Shown here: positions 34,134 through 43,691 of the stretch, one piece after another
Layout of the letters: each line of letters begins with the position of its first letter
How positions within the stretch are numbered: position 1 is the stretch's first letter
From: Dialister sp. UBA7295
Lineage (GTDB): Bacteria; Bacillota; Negativicutes; Veillonellales; Dialisteraceae
DNA length: 64,000 nt
Reading direction: 5' to 3'
Assembly (NCBI GenBank): GCA_002471975.1
Contig: DKQZ01000032.1
Span: 4,082 to 68,081 of the forward strand
Notes under the pieces: model-generated
Database searches by the model: none
Told to the model about the DNA's origin: nothing
Seen by the model: only the letters and a program-made list of their open reading frames with translations
Made by a program: the position numbers and the translations under genes

Positions 34134-34994
34134 ATGATGAAAAAAGAAATAAAATGGATTCTTCTGGGTCTCGCTGCGGCGGGCACTCTTTTTGCGGGGG
34201 GCTGCGGTGGTGAAAAAGCGGCATCTTCTGCTTCTTCTGCCAATGCCGGTCAGCAGAGCGCATTGATGCAGAAAATCAAAAAAGAGGGGAAACTGGTGGT
34301 AGGGACAGCTTCCGGGTTCCCGCCTTACGAATTCTTGGATACGTCCGTGAAAGACGGAAAGAAGATCGACGGCATCGATATGAAGCTGGCCGAAGCAGTA
34401 GCAAAGAAACTGGGCGTGAAGCTGGAAATTCAGGATATGACCTTCCAGTCACTCCTTTCCTCTATTACTACGGGAAAAGTGGACATTGCCGTATCCGCTA
34501 TCAATCCGACTGACGAACGGAAAAAGACCGTGGATTTCTCTGATAACTATCTGGAAGGGAAACAGACGCTTCTCATCCGTAAGGAAGACGAAGGGAAATA
34601 CAAGACTCTTGCTGATTTCAAAGGGAAGAAAATCGCTGTCCAGAAGTCTACCATCCAGGAAAAACTGGCCAATTCCCAGATTCCCGAAGCCCAGATCGTG
34701 GCCCTGGCCAAAGTGCCGGATGCCCTCCTTGAATTGAAACAGGGCAAAGTGGATGCCGTGCCGGTCCAGAACATCGTGGGCGGTCAGTATCTTGTTACCA
34801 ATAAAGACCTGGCGCCTACCAATATTTATTTCGAGAAATATACCGGCGGAGCTGCCGTGGCTCTCCCCAAAGGAAGTGACGATGTGGTGAAGATCATCAA
34901 TGAAGTTATCAAAGAAAACAAGGCCAATGGAAATATTGACAAATGGGTCTATGAGATGACAAAGAAAGCCGTGGCCAACGCACAGTCGAAATAA
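34134..34994 (+). CDS. Amino-acid ABC transporter substrate-binding lipoprotein (first of three)
   Basis: A 286-residue SBP_bac_3 family protein with a lipoprotein signal ending at GGC (Cys near 24). LVVGTASGFPPYEFLDTS begins the first lobe; GKVDIAVSAINPTDERKKTVDFSD crosses to the hinge, typical of polar amino-acid binders. Two adjacent ATGs (34134, 34137) follow GGAGGGGG. It is the first of three paralogues at 34134, 35078 and 36126; no permease or ATPase gene is present here, so it must work with a transporter elsewhere. Ligand unknown. Confidence 0.9.
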   Translation: MMKKEIKWILLGLAAAGTLFAGGCGGEKAASSASSANAGQQSALMQKIKKEGKLVVGTASGFPPYEFLDTSVKDGKKIDGIDMKLAEAVAKKLGVKLEIQDMTFQSLLSSITTGKVDIAVSAINPTDERKKTVDFSDNYLEGKQTLLIRKEDEGKYKTLADFKGKKIAVQKSTIQEKLANSQIPEAQIVALAKVPDALLELKQGKVDAVPVQNIVGGQYLVTNKDLAPTNIYFEKYTGGAAVALPKGSDDVVKIINEVIKENKANGNIDKWVYEMTKKAVANAQSK

Positions 34995-35077
34995 TACTGA
35001 TCAACGGTCTCCCGATTCACCGGGATGATATATAATGAATATAAGGATTCCTGAATTTTTATTCATAGGAGGACATT

Positions 35078-35926
35078 ATGAAAAAATCTGTAAAAGCACT
35101 TCTGCTCGGTGCAGCATTCATTGGAGCATTGGCAGTGTCGGGCTGCGACGGATCTTCCGCTCCGGCCAAGAGCGATGCGGCCAAATCAGCTCCCCAGGGC
35201 AATCTGATGGAAACCATTAAGAAGAGGGGTAAACTCATTGTCGGCACTTCTTCCGGCTATCCGCCCTATGTATTTGTGGATTCCGAATCCCCGGACAAGA
35301 ACGTTATCGGCCTGGATATGGAACTCTGTAAACAGATTGCCGATAAACTGGGCGTGAAGATGGAAGTACAGGATATGGGCTTCTCCGCCCTCCTGTCGTC
35401 TGTGACTGCCGGTAAAGTGGATATTGCTGTCGGCGGCGTTTCCCCGACTCCGGAAAGGGAAAAGGTGATGGCTTTCTCCGACAAATACCTGCCCACGGAG
35501 CAGAAACTGCTGGTTCTCAAGAAAAATCAGCATGTGTATAAGTCCATGGCGGATTTGAAGGGGAAGACGATTGGCGCTGAAAAATCGACAACCCAGGAAG
35601 CGACGGCCCAGAAAGTAGAAGGGGCCAAGGCCCTTGGCCTTTCCAGTGTGCCCGATGCTATCCTGCAGCTGAAAAATGAAAAACTGGACGGTATCGTCCT
35701 TGAAGGAGTCGTGGCGAAACAGTACCTCATTTTCAACGATGACCTGTCCTTGGCCGATGTGCAGTTCCAGGGGGCCAATAAGGTCTCTGCCGTAGCCCTT
35801 AAAAAGGGTAATGATGATCTGGTCAAAATAATCAATGAAATCATCAAGAAAGATACGGAATCCGGCCAGTTTGAAAAATGGGTGGATGAATACAGCCGTA
35901 TTGCCGTGGAAAAGGCAAAGAAATAA
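35078..35926 (+). CDS. Amino-acid ABC transporter substrate-binding lipoprotein (second of three)
   Basis: A 282-residue SBP_bac_3 paralogue of its neighbours, lipobox VSGC with Cys near residue 23. The lobe 1 opening LIVGTSSGYPPYVFVDSE differs from the others at the Tyr-Glu-Phe position (YVF instead of YEF), and the hinge block reads GGVSPTPEREKVMAFSDKYL. It is thus the most diverged of the three and may prefer another ligand. Own RBS AGGAGG; a TATAAT at 35029-35034 could serve as -10, or it may be read through from the first gene. A terminator follows. Confidence 0.9.
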   Translation: MKKSVKALLLGAAFIGALAVSGCDGSSAPAKSDAAKSAPQGNLMETIKKRGKLIVGTSSGYPPYVFVDSESPDKNVIGLDMELCKQIADKLGVKMEVQDMGFSALLSSVTAGKVDIAVGGVSPTPEREKVMAFSDKYLPTEQKLLVLKKNQHVYKSMADLKGKTIGAEKSTTQEATAQKVEGAKALGLSSVPDAILQLKNEKLDGIVLEGVVAKQYLIFNDDLSLADVQFQGANKVSAVALKKGNDDLVKIINEIIKKDTESGQFEKWVDEYSRIAVEKAKK

Positions 35927-35940
35927 ATATTTCTTAAATC

Positions 35941-35970
35941 AAAAAGATGCTCTTCGGGGCATCTTTTTTG
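35941..35970 (+). terminator. Terminator of the second solute-binding gene
   Basis: AAAAAGATGC-tcttcggg-GCATCTTTTTT hairpin. Confidence 0.85.
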
Positions 35971-36039
35971 CTGGAGTGGAAAGGGATTCAGCGGCTCGTG
36001 AACGACTTGCGGATATTTTCCAAAAGTAATGAATAAATA

Positions 36040-36068
36040 TTGACATATATGTATAAATATGCTAATAT
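36040..36068 (+). promoter_or_regulatory. Promoter of the third solute-binding gene
   Basis: TTGACA (36040-36045), 17 bases, TAATAT (36063-36068). Confidence 0.7.
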
Positions 36069-36125
36069 TTATGCAAGTTAAACAGGGAACCAGGTTCCTG
36101 GCATATATGAATGAAGAGGTGCAGT

Positions 36126-36992
36126 ATGATGATGAAAAGTAAAAAAGCATTAAAGATTCTGGCAATCGGTATGGCAGCAGCGGCAGCGCTCACTATGGCA
36201 GGCTGCGGGGGGAGTGATCAGGGAGCAAAATCTTCTGCCCCGCCGGCGCAGAAGGAAAGCGCCCTGATGCAGAAGATTAAAAAGAATGGCAAGATCGTAG
36301 TTGGCACGGCATCCGGTTATCCGCCCTATGAATTTGTAGATACCTCCCAGGGGGACAAGAAAGTTATCGGCATCGATATGGAACTGGCCCGGAAGGTGGC
36401 TGACAAATTGGGTGTCAAGCTGGAAGTGCAGGATATGAATTTCCAGGCTCTTCTTTCCTCCCTCACCGGTGGAAAAGTGGATGTGGCTATCGCAGGGATC
36501 AATCCGACGGATGAACGCAGGAAGTCCATGGATTTCTCCGATAATTACCTGCCCACGGAACAGAAAGTCATCATCAGAAAGGCGGATGCTGACAAATACA
36601 AGAAAGTAGAAGATTTATATGGCAAGACCATTGGTGTACAGAAGTCCACCACCCAGGAAGCTCTGGCTAAAGAAAAAATCAAGGATGCCAAGATTGTAGG
36701 CCTGGCTCATGTACCGGAAGTGGTATTGGAATTGAAACAGGGCAAAGTCGACGGCCTTGTGGTAGAAGGCATCGTCGGTGAACAGTATGTCATTTTCAAC
36801 GATGACCTCATGTTCTCGGACATCAAATTCCCGAATGCAGTGAAGAATTCGGCTGCTGCCATCCAGAAGGGAAATGAAGATGTGGTCGCCATCATCAATG
36901 CAGTCATCAAGGAAAATACGGATAACGGCAATTTCAAGAAATGGACGGAAGAGTACAGCAAGAAAGCTGTAGCAAACGCAAACAAGAAATAA
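36126..36992 (+). CDS. Amino-acid ABC transporter substrate-binding lipoprotein (third of three)
   Basis: A 288-residue SBP_bac_3 paralogue, lipobox MAGC with Cys near residue 26. IVVGTASGYPPYEFVDTS and AIAGINPTDERRKSMDFSDNYL are nearly the same as in the first copy, while LPTEQKV and EGIVGEQYVIFNDDL match the second, so it shares traits with both. Three ATGs in a row follow AGAGGT; the first (36126) is chosen. It has its own consensus promoter and terminator, so the third copy can be expressed apart from the other two. No transporter partners adjacent. Confidence 0.9.
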   Translation: MMMKSKKALKILAIGMAAAAALTMAGCGGSDQGAKSSAPPAQKESALMQKIKKNGKIVVGTASGYPPYEFVDTSQGDKKVIGIDMELARKVADKLGVKLEVQDMNFQALLSSLTGGKVDVAIAGINPTDERRKSMDFSDNYLPTEQKVIIRKADADKYKKVEDLYGKTIGVQKSTTQEALAKEKIKDAKIVGLAHVPEVVLELKQGKVDGLVVEGIVGEQYVIFNDDLMFSDIKFPNAVKNSAAAIQKGNEDVVAIINAVIKENTDNGNFKKWTEEYSKKAVANANKK

Positions 36993-37015
36993 ATGGCCTT
37001 CCTATATTCCTGCAT

Positions 37016-37050
37016 AAAACGCTGTGGGGCATTGCTCCACGGCGTTTTTG
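37016..37050 (+). terminator. Terminator of the third solute-binding gene
   Basis: AAAACGC-GTGG-GC-att-GC-CCAC-GCGTTTTT hairpin. Confidence 0.85.
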
Positions 37051-37109
37051 TGAAAGAAATCGTCGATAAAATTTTTTGATAAGCTCATATAGTCAGCCTT
37101 TAGTGCGTA

Positions 37110-37118
37110 TGTTATAAT
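37110..37118 (+). promoter_or_regulatory. Extended -10 promoter of lysA
   Basis: TGTTATAAT (TATAAT 37113-37118) with a weak TAGTCA -35, 46 bases before the start. Confidence 0.5.
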
Positions 37119-37163
37119 GAATCAACTATTGAAAGTAATCCTTTCAGAAAGAGAGGCTTCTCC

Positions 37164-38438
37164 ATGAACAAAAAAACCATTCCGTTTTCTGATGAACTGA
37201 TTAAAGATATTGCTGCCAGATACGGCACTCCTTTTCATATTTATGATGAAAAGGGCATTCTTGACAATGTGAAACGGCTCCAGAAAGCTTTTTCCTGGAG
37301 TCCTGATTTCCATGAATATTTCGCAGTCAAAGCGGCTCCGAATCCCTGGCTTATGAAAAGTTTGAAAAACCTTCATGTAGGCGCCGACTGTTCCTCCATG
37401 GCAGAACTGGTTCTTTCCGAAACCGTAGGCCTTAAGGATGATGATATCGTATTTTCTTCCAACGATACGCCGGATGAAGAATTCCTGAAGGCCAGTGAAC
37501 TGGGCGCCATCATCAACCTAGATGATATTTCCAACCTGGATGATCTGGAAAGACTCCATATCATTCCGAAGAAGATCTGCTTCCGCTACAACCCCGGACC
37601 GGAACTGGCAAGGGGAAATGCCATTATCGGCACGCCGGAAGAGGCCAAGTATGGCATGACCTATGACCAGCTCATGAAATGCGTGGACTGGGCAAAGGAA
37701 AAAGGGATTTCCTATATCGGTATTCACACCATGGTCATTTCCGCGGAACTGGAACTTCCCGGCCTTCTTGGCACCATTTCCATGATGTTTGACCTGGCCA
37801 ATGAGATCCGGGAAAAGAAAGGCGTCAACGTAAGCTTCATCGATTTTGGCGGCGGCATCGGCATTCCTTACCGTCCGGAACAGACTGCAGTGGACCTGGA
37901 AAGTCTTGGCGAAGGGGCCAGAAAGCTTTATGAAGAAAAGATGAAGGGCTTTGATCATACCAGAATCTGCTTTGAATGCGGCCGTGCGATTACCGGTCCT
38001 TACGGATTCCTGGTTACAAAGGCCATTCATTACAAGCATATTTATCGGGATTACATCGGTGTAGATGCCTGCATGGCGGATCTCATGCGCCCCGGCATGT
38101 ATGGCGCCTATCATCATATCACCGTCCTCGGCAAGGCCGATGCGCCGAAAGATCATGTCTATGACGTGACTGGTTCCCTCTGCGAAAACTGCGATAAATT
38201 TGCCATCCAGAGGGAGCTTCCCGAAATCAAAACGGGTGACCTTATCGTCATCCATGATACGGGAGCTCATGGACACAGCATGGGGTATAACTATAACGGC
38301 AGGCTCCGTCATCAGGAAATCCTGGTTCATGAAGACGGTTCCATCCAGCAGATCCGCAGGAATGAAACCCTTTATGATCTCTTTGCTACCCTTGATTTCC
38401 CGCAGCTGAAAGAAAATACGGCAAAAGTGAAAAAATAA
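37164..38438 (+). CDS. lysA: Diaminopimelate decarboxylase-like PLP enzyme
   Basis: A 424-residue fold-III PLP decarboxylase of the LysA/ornithine decarboxylase superfamily. The PLP lysine is K56 in EYFAVKAAPNP; DFGGGIGIPY is the glycine-rich phosphate loop near 230; GSLCENCDKF near 338 carries the active-site Cys of the partner subunit; HDTGAHGHSMGYNYNGRLR is the LysA-like C-terminal block. It would make L-lysine from meso-diaminopimelate. Arginine/ornithine/lysine decarboxylases share the fold, so substrate is likely but not proven. Single gene; ATG follows AAAGAGAGG. No other lysine genes nearby. Confidence 0.85.
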   Translation: MNKKTIPFSDELIKDIAARYGTPFHIYDEKGILDNVKRLQKAFSWSPDFHEYFAVKAAPNPWLMKSLKNLHVGADCSSMAELVLSETVGLKDDDIVFSSNDTPDEEFLKASELGAIINLDDISNLDDLERLHIIPKKICFRYNPGPELARGNAIIGTPEEAKYGMTYDQLMKCVDWAKEKGISYIGIHTMVISAELELPGLLGTISMMFDLANEIREKKGVNVSFIDFGGGIGIPYRPEQTAVDLESLGEGARKLYEEKMKGFDHTRICFECGRAITGPYGFLVTKAIHYKHIYRDYIGVDACMADLMRPGMYGAYHHITVLGKADAPKDHVYDVTGSLCENCDKFAIQRELPEIKTGDLIVIHDTGAHGHSMGYNYNGRLRHQEILVHEDGSIQQIRRNETLYDLFATLDFPQLKENTAKVKK

Positions 38439-38450
38439 ATTTCGTATTAT

Positions 38451-38482
38451 CGCAGGTTCTAAAAGACCTGCGGCTTTTCTTT
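38451..38482 (+). terminator. Terminator of lysA
   Basis: CGCAGGT-tctaaaag-ACCTGCG hairpin followed by GCTTTTCTTTT. Confidence 0.75.
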
Positions 38483-38613
38483 TGGAAATATTTCCTATAT
38501 GCTTATGTTCTACAAAGCCTCTATAATCTAAATAAATCATAGAAAAAATGGACATCATATAGTATAATGAATACATGGAATTATATATGTTCATTTGAGA
38601 TCAGGAGGATGAC

Positions 38614-39171
38614 ATGTTTACTTTAAAGTCCATTGAATTCAACGGAAAAACTCCGCAGATTGATGAAAACGCATTTGTTGCTCCCCACACATTCCTCTCC
38701 GGCGACGTAAGAGTCGGAAAATACGCCAGCATCTGGCCGGGAGTCGTTGCCCGGGGCGATGTCAATTATATTTCCGTAGGCGAATGCTCCAATGTACAGG
38801 ACCTCTGCTGCCTCCATGTAGCTGATGCTCATCCCTGCATCATTGGTGATTATGTGACCATCGGACACAGCGCCGTCGTTCATGCCTGCACAATTGAAGA
38901 TCACGTCCTGATTGGCATGCACGCTACTGTCATGGATGGAGCCGTCATCGGACGGGGTTCCATCGTGGCTGCGGGGGCAGTCGTATTGGGAGGAACTAAA
39001 GTTCCGCCGAATTCCCTGGTTGCCGGCGTTCCCGCCAAAGTTGTCCGGACCATTGACCGCATGAAGAATATCCATGCCCAGGCCATCAAGTACAAGACGG
39101 AATGGGCCATCGGTTATGGCGCCAATCCGGATATCGAAGGCGAACTGTATCACGGTGAAAAGATTGTTTAA
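38614..39171 (+). CDS. Gamma-class carbonic anhydrase family protein
   Basis: A 185-residue left-handed beta-helix protein with hexapeptide repeats. All zinc and active-site positions of the gamma class can be placed: R47 and D49 in ARGDVN, Q62-D63 in VQDLCC, and the three His ligands H68, H85 and H90 (TIGHSAVVH). The short acidic loop of the Methanosarcina Cam enzyme is absent, as in CamH/YrdA-type proteins, whose activity is often undetected. ATG follows AGGAGG. Stand-alone gene ahead of leuS. Confidence 0.92.
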   Translation: MFTLKSIEFNGKTPQIDENAFVAPHTFLSGDVRVGKYASIWPGVVARGDVNYISVGECSNVQDLCCLHVADAHPCIIGDYVTIGHSAVVHACTIEDHVLIGMHATVMDGAVIGRGSIVAAGAVVLGGTKVPPNSLVAGVPAKVVRTIDRMKNIHAQAIKYKTEWAIGYGANPDIEGELYHGEKIV

Positions 39172-39191
39172 TCCATGCCGGATCTGTAAAT

Positions 39192-39236
39192 AAAAGATCA
39201 CCCCATAAAGGGACTCCTTTGTGGGGTGATTTTTAT
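39192..39236 (+). terminator. Terminator of the carbonic anhydrase gene
   Basis: AAAAGATCACCCCA-AAAGG-gact-CCTTT-TGGGGTGATTTTT hairpin. Confidence 0.9.
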
Positions 39237-39258
39237 AATTATCCGATGCGTGGAATAT

Positions 39259-39288
39259 TTGACTATATCCCCTTCGGAGCTATATAAT
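39259..39288 (+). promoter_or_regulatory. Promoter of leuS
   Basis: TTGACT (39259-39264), 18 bases, TATAAT (39283-39288). The leader to the start codon is short, so no T-box controls this synthetase. Confidence 0.7.
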
Positions 39289-39346
39289 AAAGAGCAACTA
39301 TTATTTAAAGATAATGAACTTATCTTTGATTCTGGAAGGTGAAATT

Positions 39347-41815
39347 ATGCGTGATAAATACGTTCCTCAGCAGATTGAAAAAAAGTGGCAGAAAATCTGG
39401 GAGGATACCAAAGCATTTGAAACTCATTCTGATCCCAATAAGAAGAAATATTATGTACTGGAAATGTTCCCGTACCCCTCCGGCAATCTTCATATGGGCC
39501 ATGTCAGAAACTATTCCATTGGTGACGTGGTAGCCCGTTTCAAGAAGATGCAGGGCTTCAATGTCATTCATCCCATGGGCTTTGATGCTTTCGGCATGCC
39601 TGCCGAAAATGCGGCCATCAAACACGGCACTCCGCCGGCTGAATGGACTTACTCCAATATTGACAATATGACCCGCCAGCAGAAGGAGCTGGGGCTTTCC
39701 TATGACTGGGACCGCAAAGTCCTGACCTGCCGGGAAGATTATTACAAGCATACCCAGAAGCTCTTCGAAATTTTCTACAAACGGGGCCTGGCTTACAAGA
39801 AAGAAGCCAAGGTGAACTGGTGTGATACCTGCCATACGGTTCTTGCCAATGAACAGGTAGAAGAAGGCCGCTGCTGGCGCTGCAAGAATCCGGTGGTGAA
39901 GAAAGATCTTTCCCAGTGGTTCCTGAAGATTACCGATTATGCTGACCGTCTGCTGGCAGACCTGGACCATATGCCGGGCTGGCCGGAAAGGGTCAAGATC
40001 ATGCAGAGAAACTGGATCGGCCGTTCCACCGGCACCCAGTTCTCCTTCAAGGTAGAAGGCATGGACGCATCCATTCCCGTCTATACCACCCGCGTGGATA
40101 CCGTTTACGGTGTTACCTATATGGTACTGGCTCCGGAACATCCGCTGGTTCCGAAACTGATTGAGAATAACCCGGAAAAAGCAAAACTGGAATCCTTCAT
40201 CGAAGAGATGAGAAACCAGAACGATATCGTCCGTACGGCGGAAGATGCGCCCAAACTGGGCATGTTCACCGGCAGCTATGCGATTCATCCGCTCACCGGC
40301 GAAAGAGTGCCGATCTGGATTGCCAACTACGTCCTCTATGAATATGGTACCGGTGCGGTTATGGCCGTTCCGACCCATGACCAGCGCGACTTTGATTTCG
40401 CAAAGAAATACAGCCTGCCCATGAAACTGGTTGTCCAGAACAAGGCTCACAGCCTGAAACTGGAAGATATGGAAAAGGCTTATGATGCCGATGGTTACCT
40501 CGTCAACTCCGGTGAAGTTGATGGCCTCACCTCCGAAGAAGGCCGCAAAGCGATTACGAAGAAATTTGAGGATATGGGTATCGGTCAGGGAAAGGTAAAT
40601 TACCGCCTTCGTGACTGGCTGATTTCCCGCCAGCGTTACTGGGGCTGCCCGATTCCGATCATTCACTGCCCCCATTGCGGCAATGTACTGGTACCGGAAA
40701 AAGATCTTCCTGTAGTCCTCCCGACGGATGTCAATTTCGTAGCCGGAGCGACTTCCCCGCTGGAAACGTCTGAAAAATTCCTTCATGTGAAATGCCCGCA
40801 GTGCGGCGCTGACGCAATCCGAGAAACGGATACCATGGATACCTTCATCGACTCTTCCTGGTATTTCCTCCGCTACTGCGATCCTCATAATGAAAAGGAA
40901 CCATTTAATAAGGATAAAGCCAACTACTGGATGCCGGTGGATCAGTACATCGGCGGCATTGAACATGCCATCCTTCATCTGCTCTACTCCCGCTTCTTTA
41001 TGAAGGTCCTTCAGGATGAAGGCATGGTTGCTTATCCGGAACCCTTCACCAACCTTCTCTGCCAGGGCATGGTACTGAAAGATGGCGGAAAGATGAGTAA
41101 GTCCGTAGGCAACGTGGTTTCCCCGGAAGAAATCGTAGGGAAATATGGCGCTGATACGGCCCGTCTCTTCATCCTCTTTGCAGCTCCGCCGGAAAAGGAT
41201 CTGGAATGGTCCGATCAGGGCGTGGAAGGGTCTTACCGTTTCCTGAAACGTGTCTGGGCCATCGTAGGCAGGTTCCAGGATATGGACAGGGAAGAAAAAG
41301 GAAAACTTTCTCCTGAAGAATTTGCTCTCCGAAGAAAGCTGCACCAGACCATCCAGAAAGTCACGGAAGATCTGGACGGCAAGTTTGCCTTCAATACCGC
41401 TATTTCCTCCATCATGGAACTGGTCAACGAAATGTACCACTATGCGGAAAGCCATAAAGTAGTGGAAAAAGACCTGGCTCATGAACTGCTGAGAAACCTC
41501 CTCATTCTCCTGGCTCCTTTCGTTCCCCATATTACGGAAGAACTGTGGCAGGGAATGGATGAAGCGGAAAAGAGCGTTCATGAAGCTTCCTGGCCATCTG
41601 TGGATCAAGAAGCTCTCCTAGTAGATGAAGTGGAACTGGGCGTACAGGTGAACGGCAAAGTCCGGGCGACCATTTCTGTTCCCGTTTCCATGAGCCGTGA
41701 AGAAATCGGCGCTAAAGCGCAGGAACTTCCGGAAGTGAAGAAATTCACCGATGGAAAGAAAATCGTGAAGGTCATTGTCGTACCGAAGAGAATCGTAAAT
41801 ATCGTAGTGAAATAA
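39347..41815 (+). CDS. leuS: Leucyl-tRNA synthetase
   Basis: An 822-residue class I aminoacyl-tRNA synthetase of normal bacterial length. The HIGH motif is [11 protein letters not shown] near 48-58, the CP1 editing domain lies around 230-410 ([13 protein letters not shown]), two zinc-type Cys clusters are seen (CDTCHTV...CWRC and CPHCG...CPQCG), and the KMSKS loop is [11 protein letters not shown] near 585. The C-terminal domain ends with [20 protein letters not shown] at 39347 follows AAGGTGA; earlier in-frame codons lie in the leader. Single-gene unit. Confidence 0.98.
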   Translation: MRDKYVPQQIEKKWQKIWEDTKAFETHSDPNKKKYYVLEMFPYPSGNLHMGHVRNYSIGDVVARFKKMQGFNVIHPMGFDAFGMPAENAAIKHGTPPAEWTYSNIDNMTRQQKELGLSYDWDRKVLTCREDYYKHTQKLFEIFYKRGLAYKKEAKVNWCDTCHTVLANEQVEEGRCWRCKNPVVKKDLSQWFLKITDYADRLLADLDHMPGWPERVKIMQRNWIGRSTGTQFSFKVEGMDASIPVYTTRVDTVYGVTYMVLAPEHPLVPKLIENNPEKAKLESFIEEMRNQNDIVRTAEDAPKLGMFTGSYAIHPLTGERVPIWIANYVLYEYGTGAVMAVPTHDQRDFDFAKKYSLPMKLVVQNKAHSLKLEDMEKAYDADGYLVNSGEVDGLTSEEGRKAITKKFEDMGIGQGKVNYRLRDWLISRQRYWGCPIPIIHCPHCGNVLVPEKDLPVVLPTDVNFVAGATSPLETSEKFLHVKCPQCGADAIRETDTMDTFIDSSWYFLRYCDPHNEKEPFNKDKANYWMPVDQYIGGIEHAILHLLYSRFFMKVLQDEGMVAYPEPFTNLLCQGMVLKDGGKMSKSVGNVVSPEEIVGKYGADTARLFILFAAPPEKDLEWSDQGVEGSYRFLKRVWAIVGRFQDMDREEKGKLSPEEFALRRKLHQTIQKVTEDLDGKFAFNTAISSIMELVNEMYHYAESHKVVEKDLAHELLRNLLILLAPFVPHITEELWQGMDEAEKSVHEASWPSVDQEALLVDEVELGVQVNGKVRATISVPVSMSREEIGAKAQELPEVKKFTDGKKIVKVIVVPKRIVNIVVK

Positions 41816-41822
41816 ATGAGAT

Positions 41823-41860
41823 TAAAAAGCTGTGAAGCCAATGGTTTCACAGCTTTTTTT
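41823..41860 (+). terminator. Terminator of leuS
   Basis: AAAAAGCTGTGAA / TTTCACAGCTTTTT hairpin with seven T. Confidence 0.9.
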
Positions 41861-41945
41861 GTCGTGGATTTTGGAGAAGAGGGGGTTTTATTTCTTCTTT
41901 GTGTTAAAATTAGAAATAAGAGAGAGTTCTGACAAGGAGGTTCCT

Positions 41946-43595
41946 ATGCATATCACCTGTGAGGGAAGAAGTTTTGACTTTTTTGACGGGGCCACTCCCC
42001 AGAATTTGTGGAATATCGTTCGCGGGACAAGAGACAATACGGAAGCGGTCCTGGCGGACTGTGATGGCGATATCATCGATTTCCAGACGCCCTTTAAGAA
42101 AGAATGCACTGTGAAATGGATACCCCTTAAATCGCCGGAGGCTTACCAGGCTTACCGCCGGACAGCCATTATGCTCCTCATTTGTGCAGTCAAGGAAGTC
42201 TATGGAGAAAATGCGGACGTAAAGGTCAAGCATTCTCTTGGGAAATCCATTTACTGTGAATTCAGGGATGGTCACATCCCTCTGCAGAAGGAACTGAACC
42301 GGCTGGCAGAGCGGATGAAGATGATTGTCAATGAAAAAAGGGATATTACCAAGCTTATGGTAGGAAAAAACCGGGCTATCGCATTCCTCCGCATGAAAGG
42401 GCGTATAGAGGATGCTGAACTTCTATCACAGCTGGATGTTTTACAACTGGATGTAGATCAGTGCGGCCGGTTCATTGATTATTTCTTCGGCCCCATGCTG
42501 CCGGATATGGGATTCGTCCAGTGCTTCGGCCTTCATTCCTATGCGCCGGGTTTCCTCCTTCAGCTGCCGGGACCGGGTGAAATGACCCTGTCTCCCCAGA
42601 AGGATGATCCTCTCTTTGCTGGGGTATTTCTTGAATCCCAGCGGTGGAGTGAGCTCATCGGCTGCCATAATCTGGCAGAGCTCAATAAATCCATTGCCAA
42701 TGGTTCTATTTATGATTTAGTGGCTACGGCGGAAGCGCTGCAGGAAAAGAAACTGGCAGAACTGGCAGACCTCATCTGCGGCCAGAAACCATCGATCCGC
42801 CTCGTATGCATTGCGGGGCCCTCATCCTCCGGAAAAACCACATTCATGAAGAAGCTCATTGTGCAGCTTTGGGTGAATGGCGTTCGCCCCGTCATGCTTT
42901 CCCTGGATGATTATTTCAGAAATAGGGACGAGATGATGGGGGAAAACTGGGAGAACCTCGAGGCTCTGGACCTTTCCCTTTTTGAAGAAACTGTGTCCTC
43001 CCTGTTGGAAGGGAAACCGGTCCATCTGCCTCATTTCAATTTCATTACGGGGAAAAAAGAGTGGGAAGAGGGGACGGTAACCCTTGGCGAAGGACAGCCT
43101 ATCCTGGTGGAAGGGCTCCATGCATTGAATCTGGAACTGACTTATTTCGTTCCCGGCTATCAGTGCCTTCGTGTGTATCTTTCTGCCCTGACCCAGCTTA
43201 CGATTAATGATCACAATCGCATTTCCACTTCCGACAGCCGGCTGCTGCGGCGCCTGGTAAGGGATTTCCAGTTCCGCGGAAACGGCCCGGAACATACATT
43301 GACCGTATGGGATAATGTGCGGCAGGGAGAGGAAAGAAATATATTCCAGTTCCAGGACCGGGCCAATGTGGTCTTCAATTCGGCCCTCCTCTATGAAATC
43401 CCGGTACTGAAAAAGCTGGCCCGGCCCCTTCTGGAAAGCATTCAGCCGGACAGCCCTGCCTATGGGGAGGCAAAGAGACTTCTCTATTTCCTCCAGCCAT
43501 TCCGCGAACTGGATGCCTCCGTGGTCCCGGATCAATCGCTCCTTCGTGAATTTGTGGGCTATAAAGGTCTGGGGAGATCGTTCCTGAATCGTTGA
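41946..43595 (+). CDS. Uridine kinase-like nucleoside kinase with TGS-type N-terminus
   Basis: A 549-residue protein combining an N-terminal TGS/threonyl-tRNA synthetase-like part with a C-terminal PRK/uridine kinase domain. The kinase P-loop is IAGPSSSGKTTFMKKL near residue 296, followed by LSLDDYF and EGLHALN, typical of uridine kinases. The middle segment lacks synthetase signature residues and is not a functional tRNA synthetase. This domain order is common in Firmicutes and annotated as nucleoside kinase. ATG at 41946 follows AAGGAGG. A TAAAAT -10 lies near 41903. The role of the N-terminal part is not known. Confidence 0.88.
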   Translation: MHITCEGRSFDFFDGATPQNLWNIVRGTRDNTEAVLADCDGDIIDFQTPFKKECTVKWIPLKSPEAYQAYRRTAIMLLICAVKEVYGENADVKVKHSLGKSIYCEFRDGHIPLQKELNRLAERMKMIVNEKRDITKLMVGKNRAIAFLRMKGRIEDAELLSQLDVLQLDVDQCGRFIDYFFGPMLPDMGFVQCFGLHSYAPGFLLQLPGPGEMTLSPQKDDPLFAGVFLESQRWSELIGCHNLAELNKSIANGSIYDLVATAEALQEKKLAELADLICGQKPSIRLVCIAGPSSSGKTTFMKKLIVQLWVNGVRPVMLSLDDYFRNRDEMMGENWENLEALDLSLFEETVSSLLEGKPVHLPHFNFITGKKEWEEGTVTLGEGQPILVEGLHALNLELTYFVPGYQCLRVYLSALTQLTINDHNRISTSDSRLLRRLVRDFQFRGNGPEHTLTVWDNVRQGEERNIFQFQDRANVVFNSALLYEIPVLKKLARPLLESIQPDSPAYGEAKRLLYFLQPFRELDASVVPDQSLLREFVGYKGLGRSFLNR

Positions 43596-43691
43596 AAATT
43601 CAAGAGGAAACGGGAAATTTGATTATAACGAAAAATTTAGATATAATATAAGAAATAAAATCATCGATAGTATTGAGAGGAAGTTGATTGA

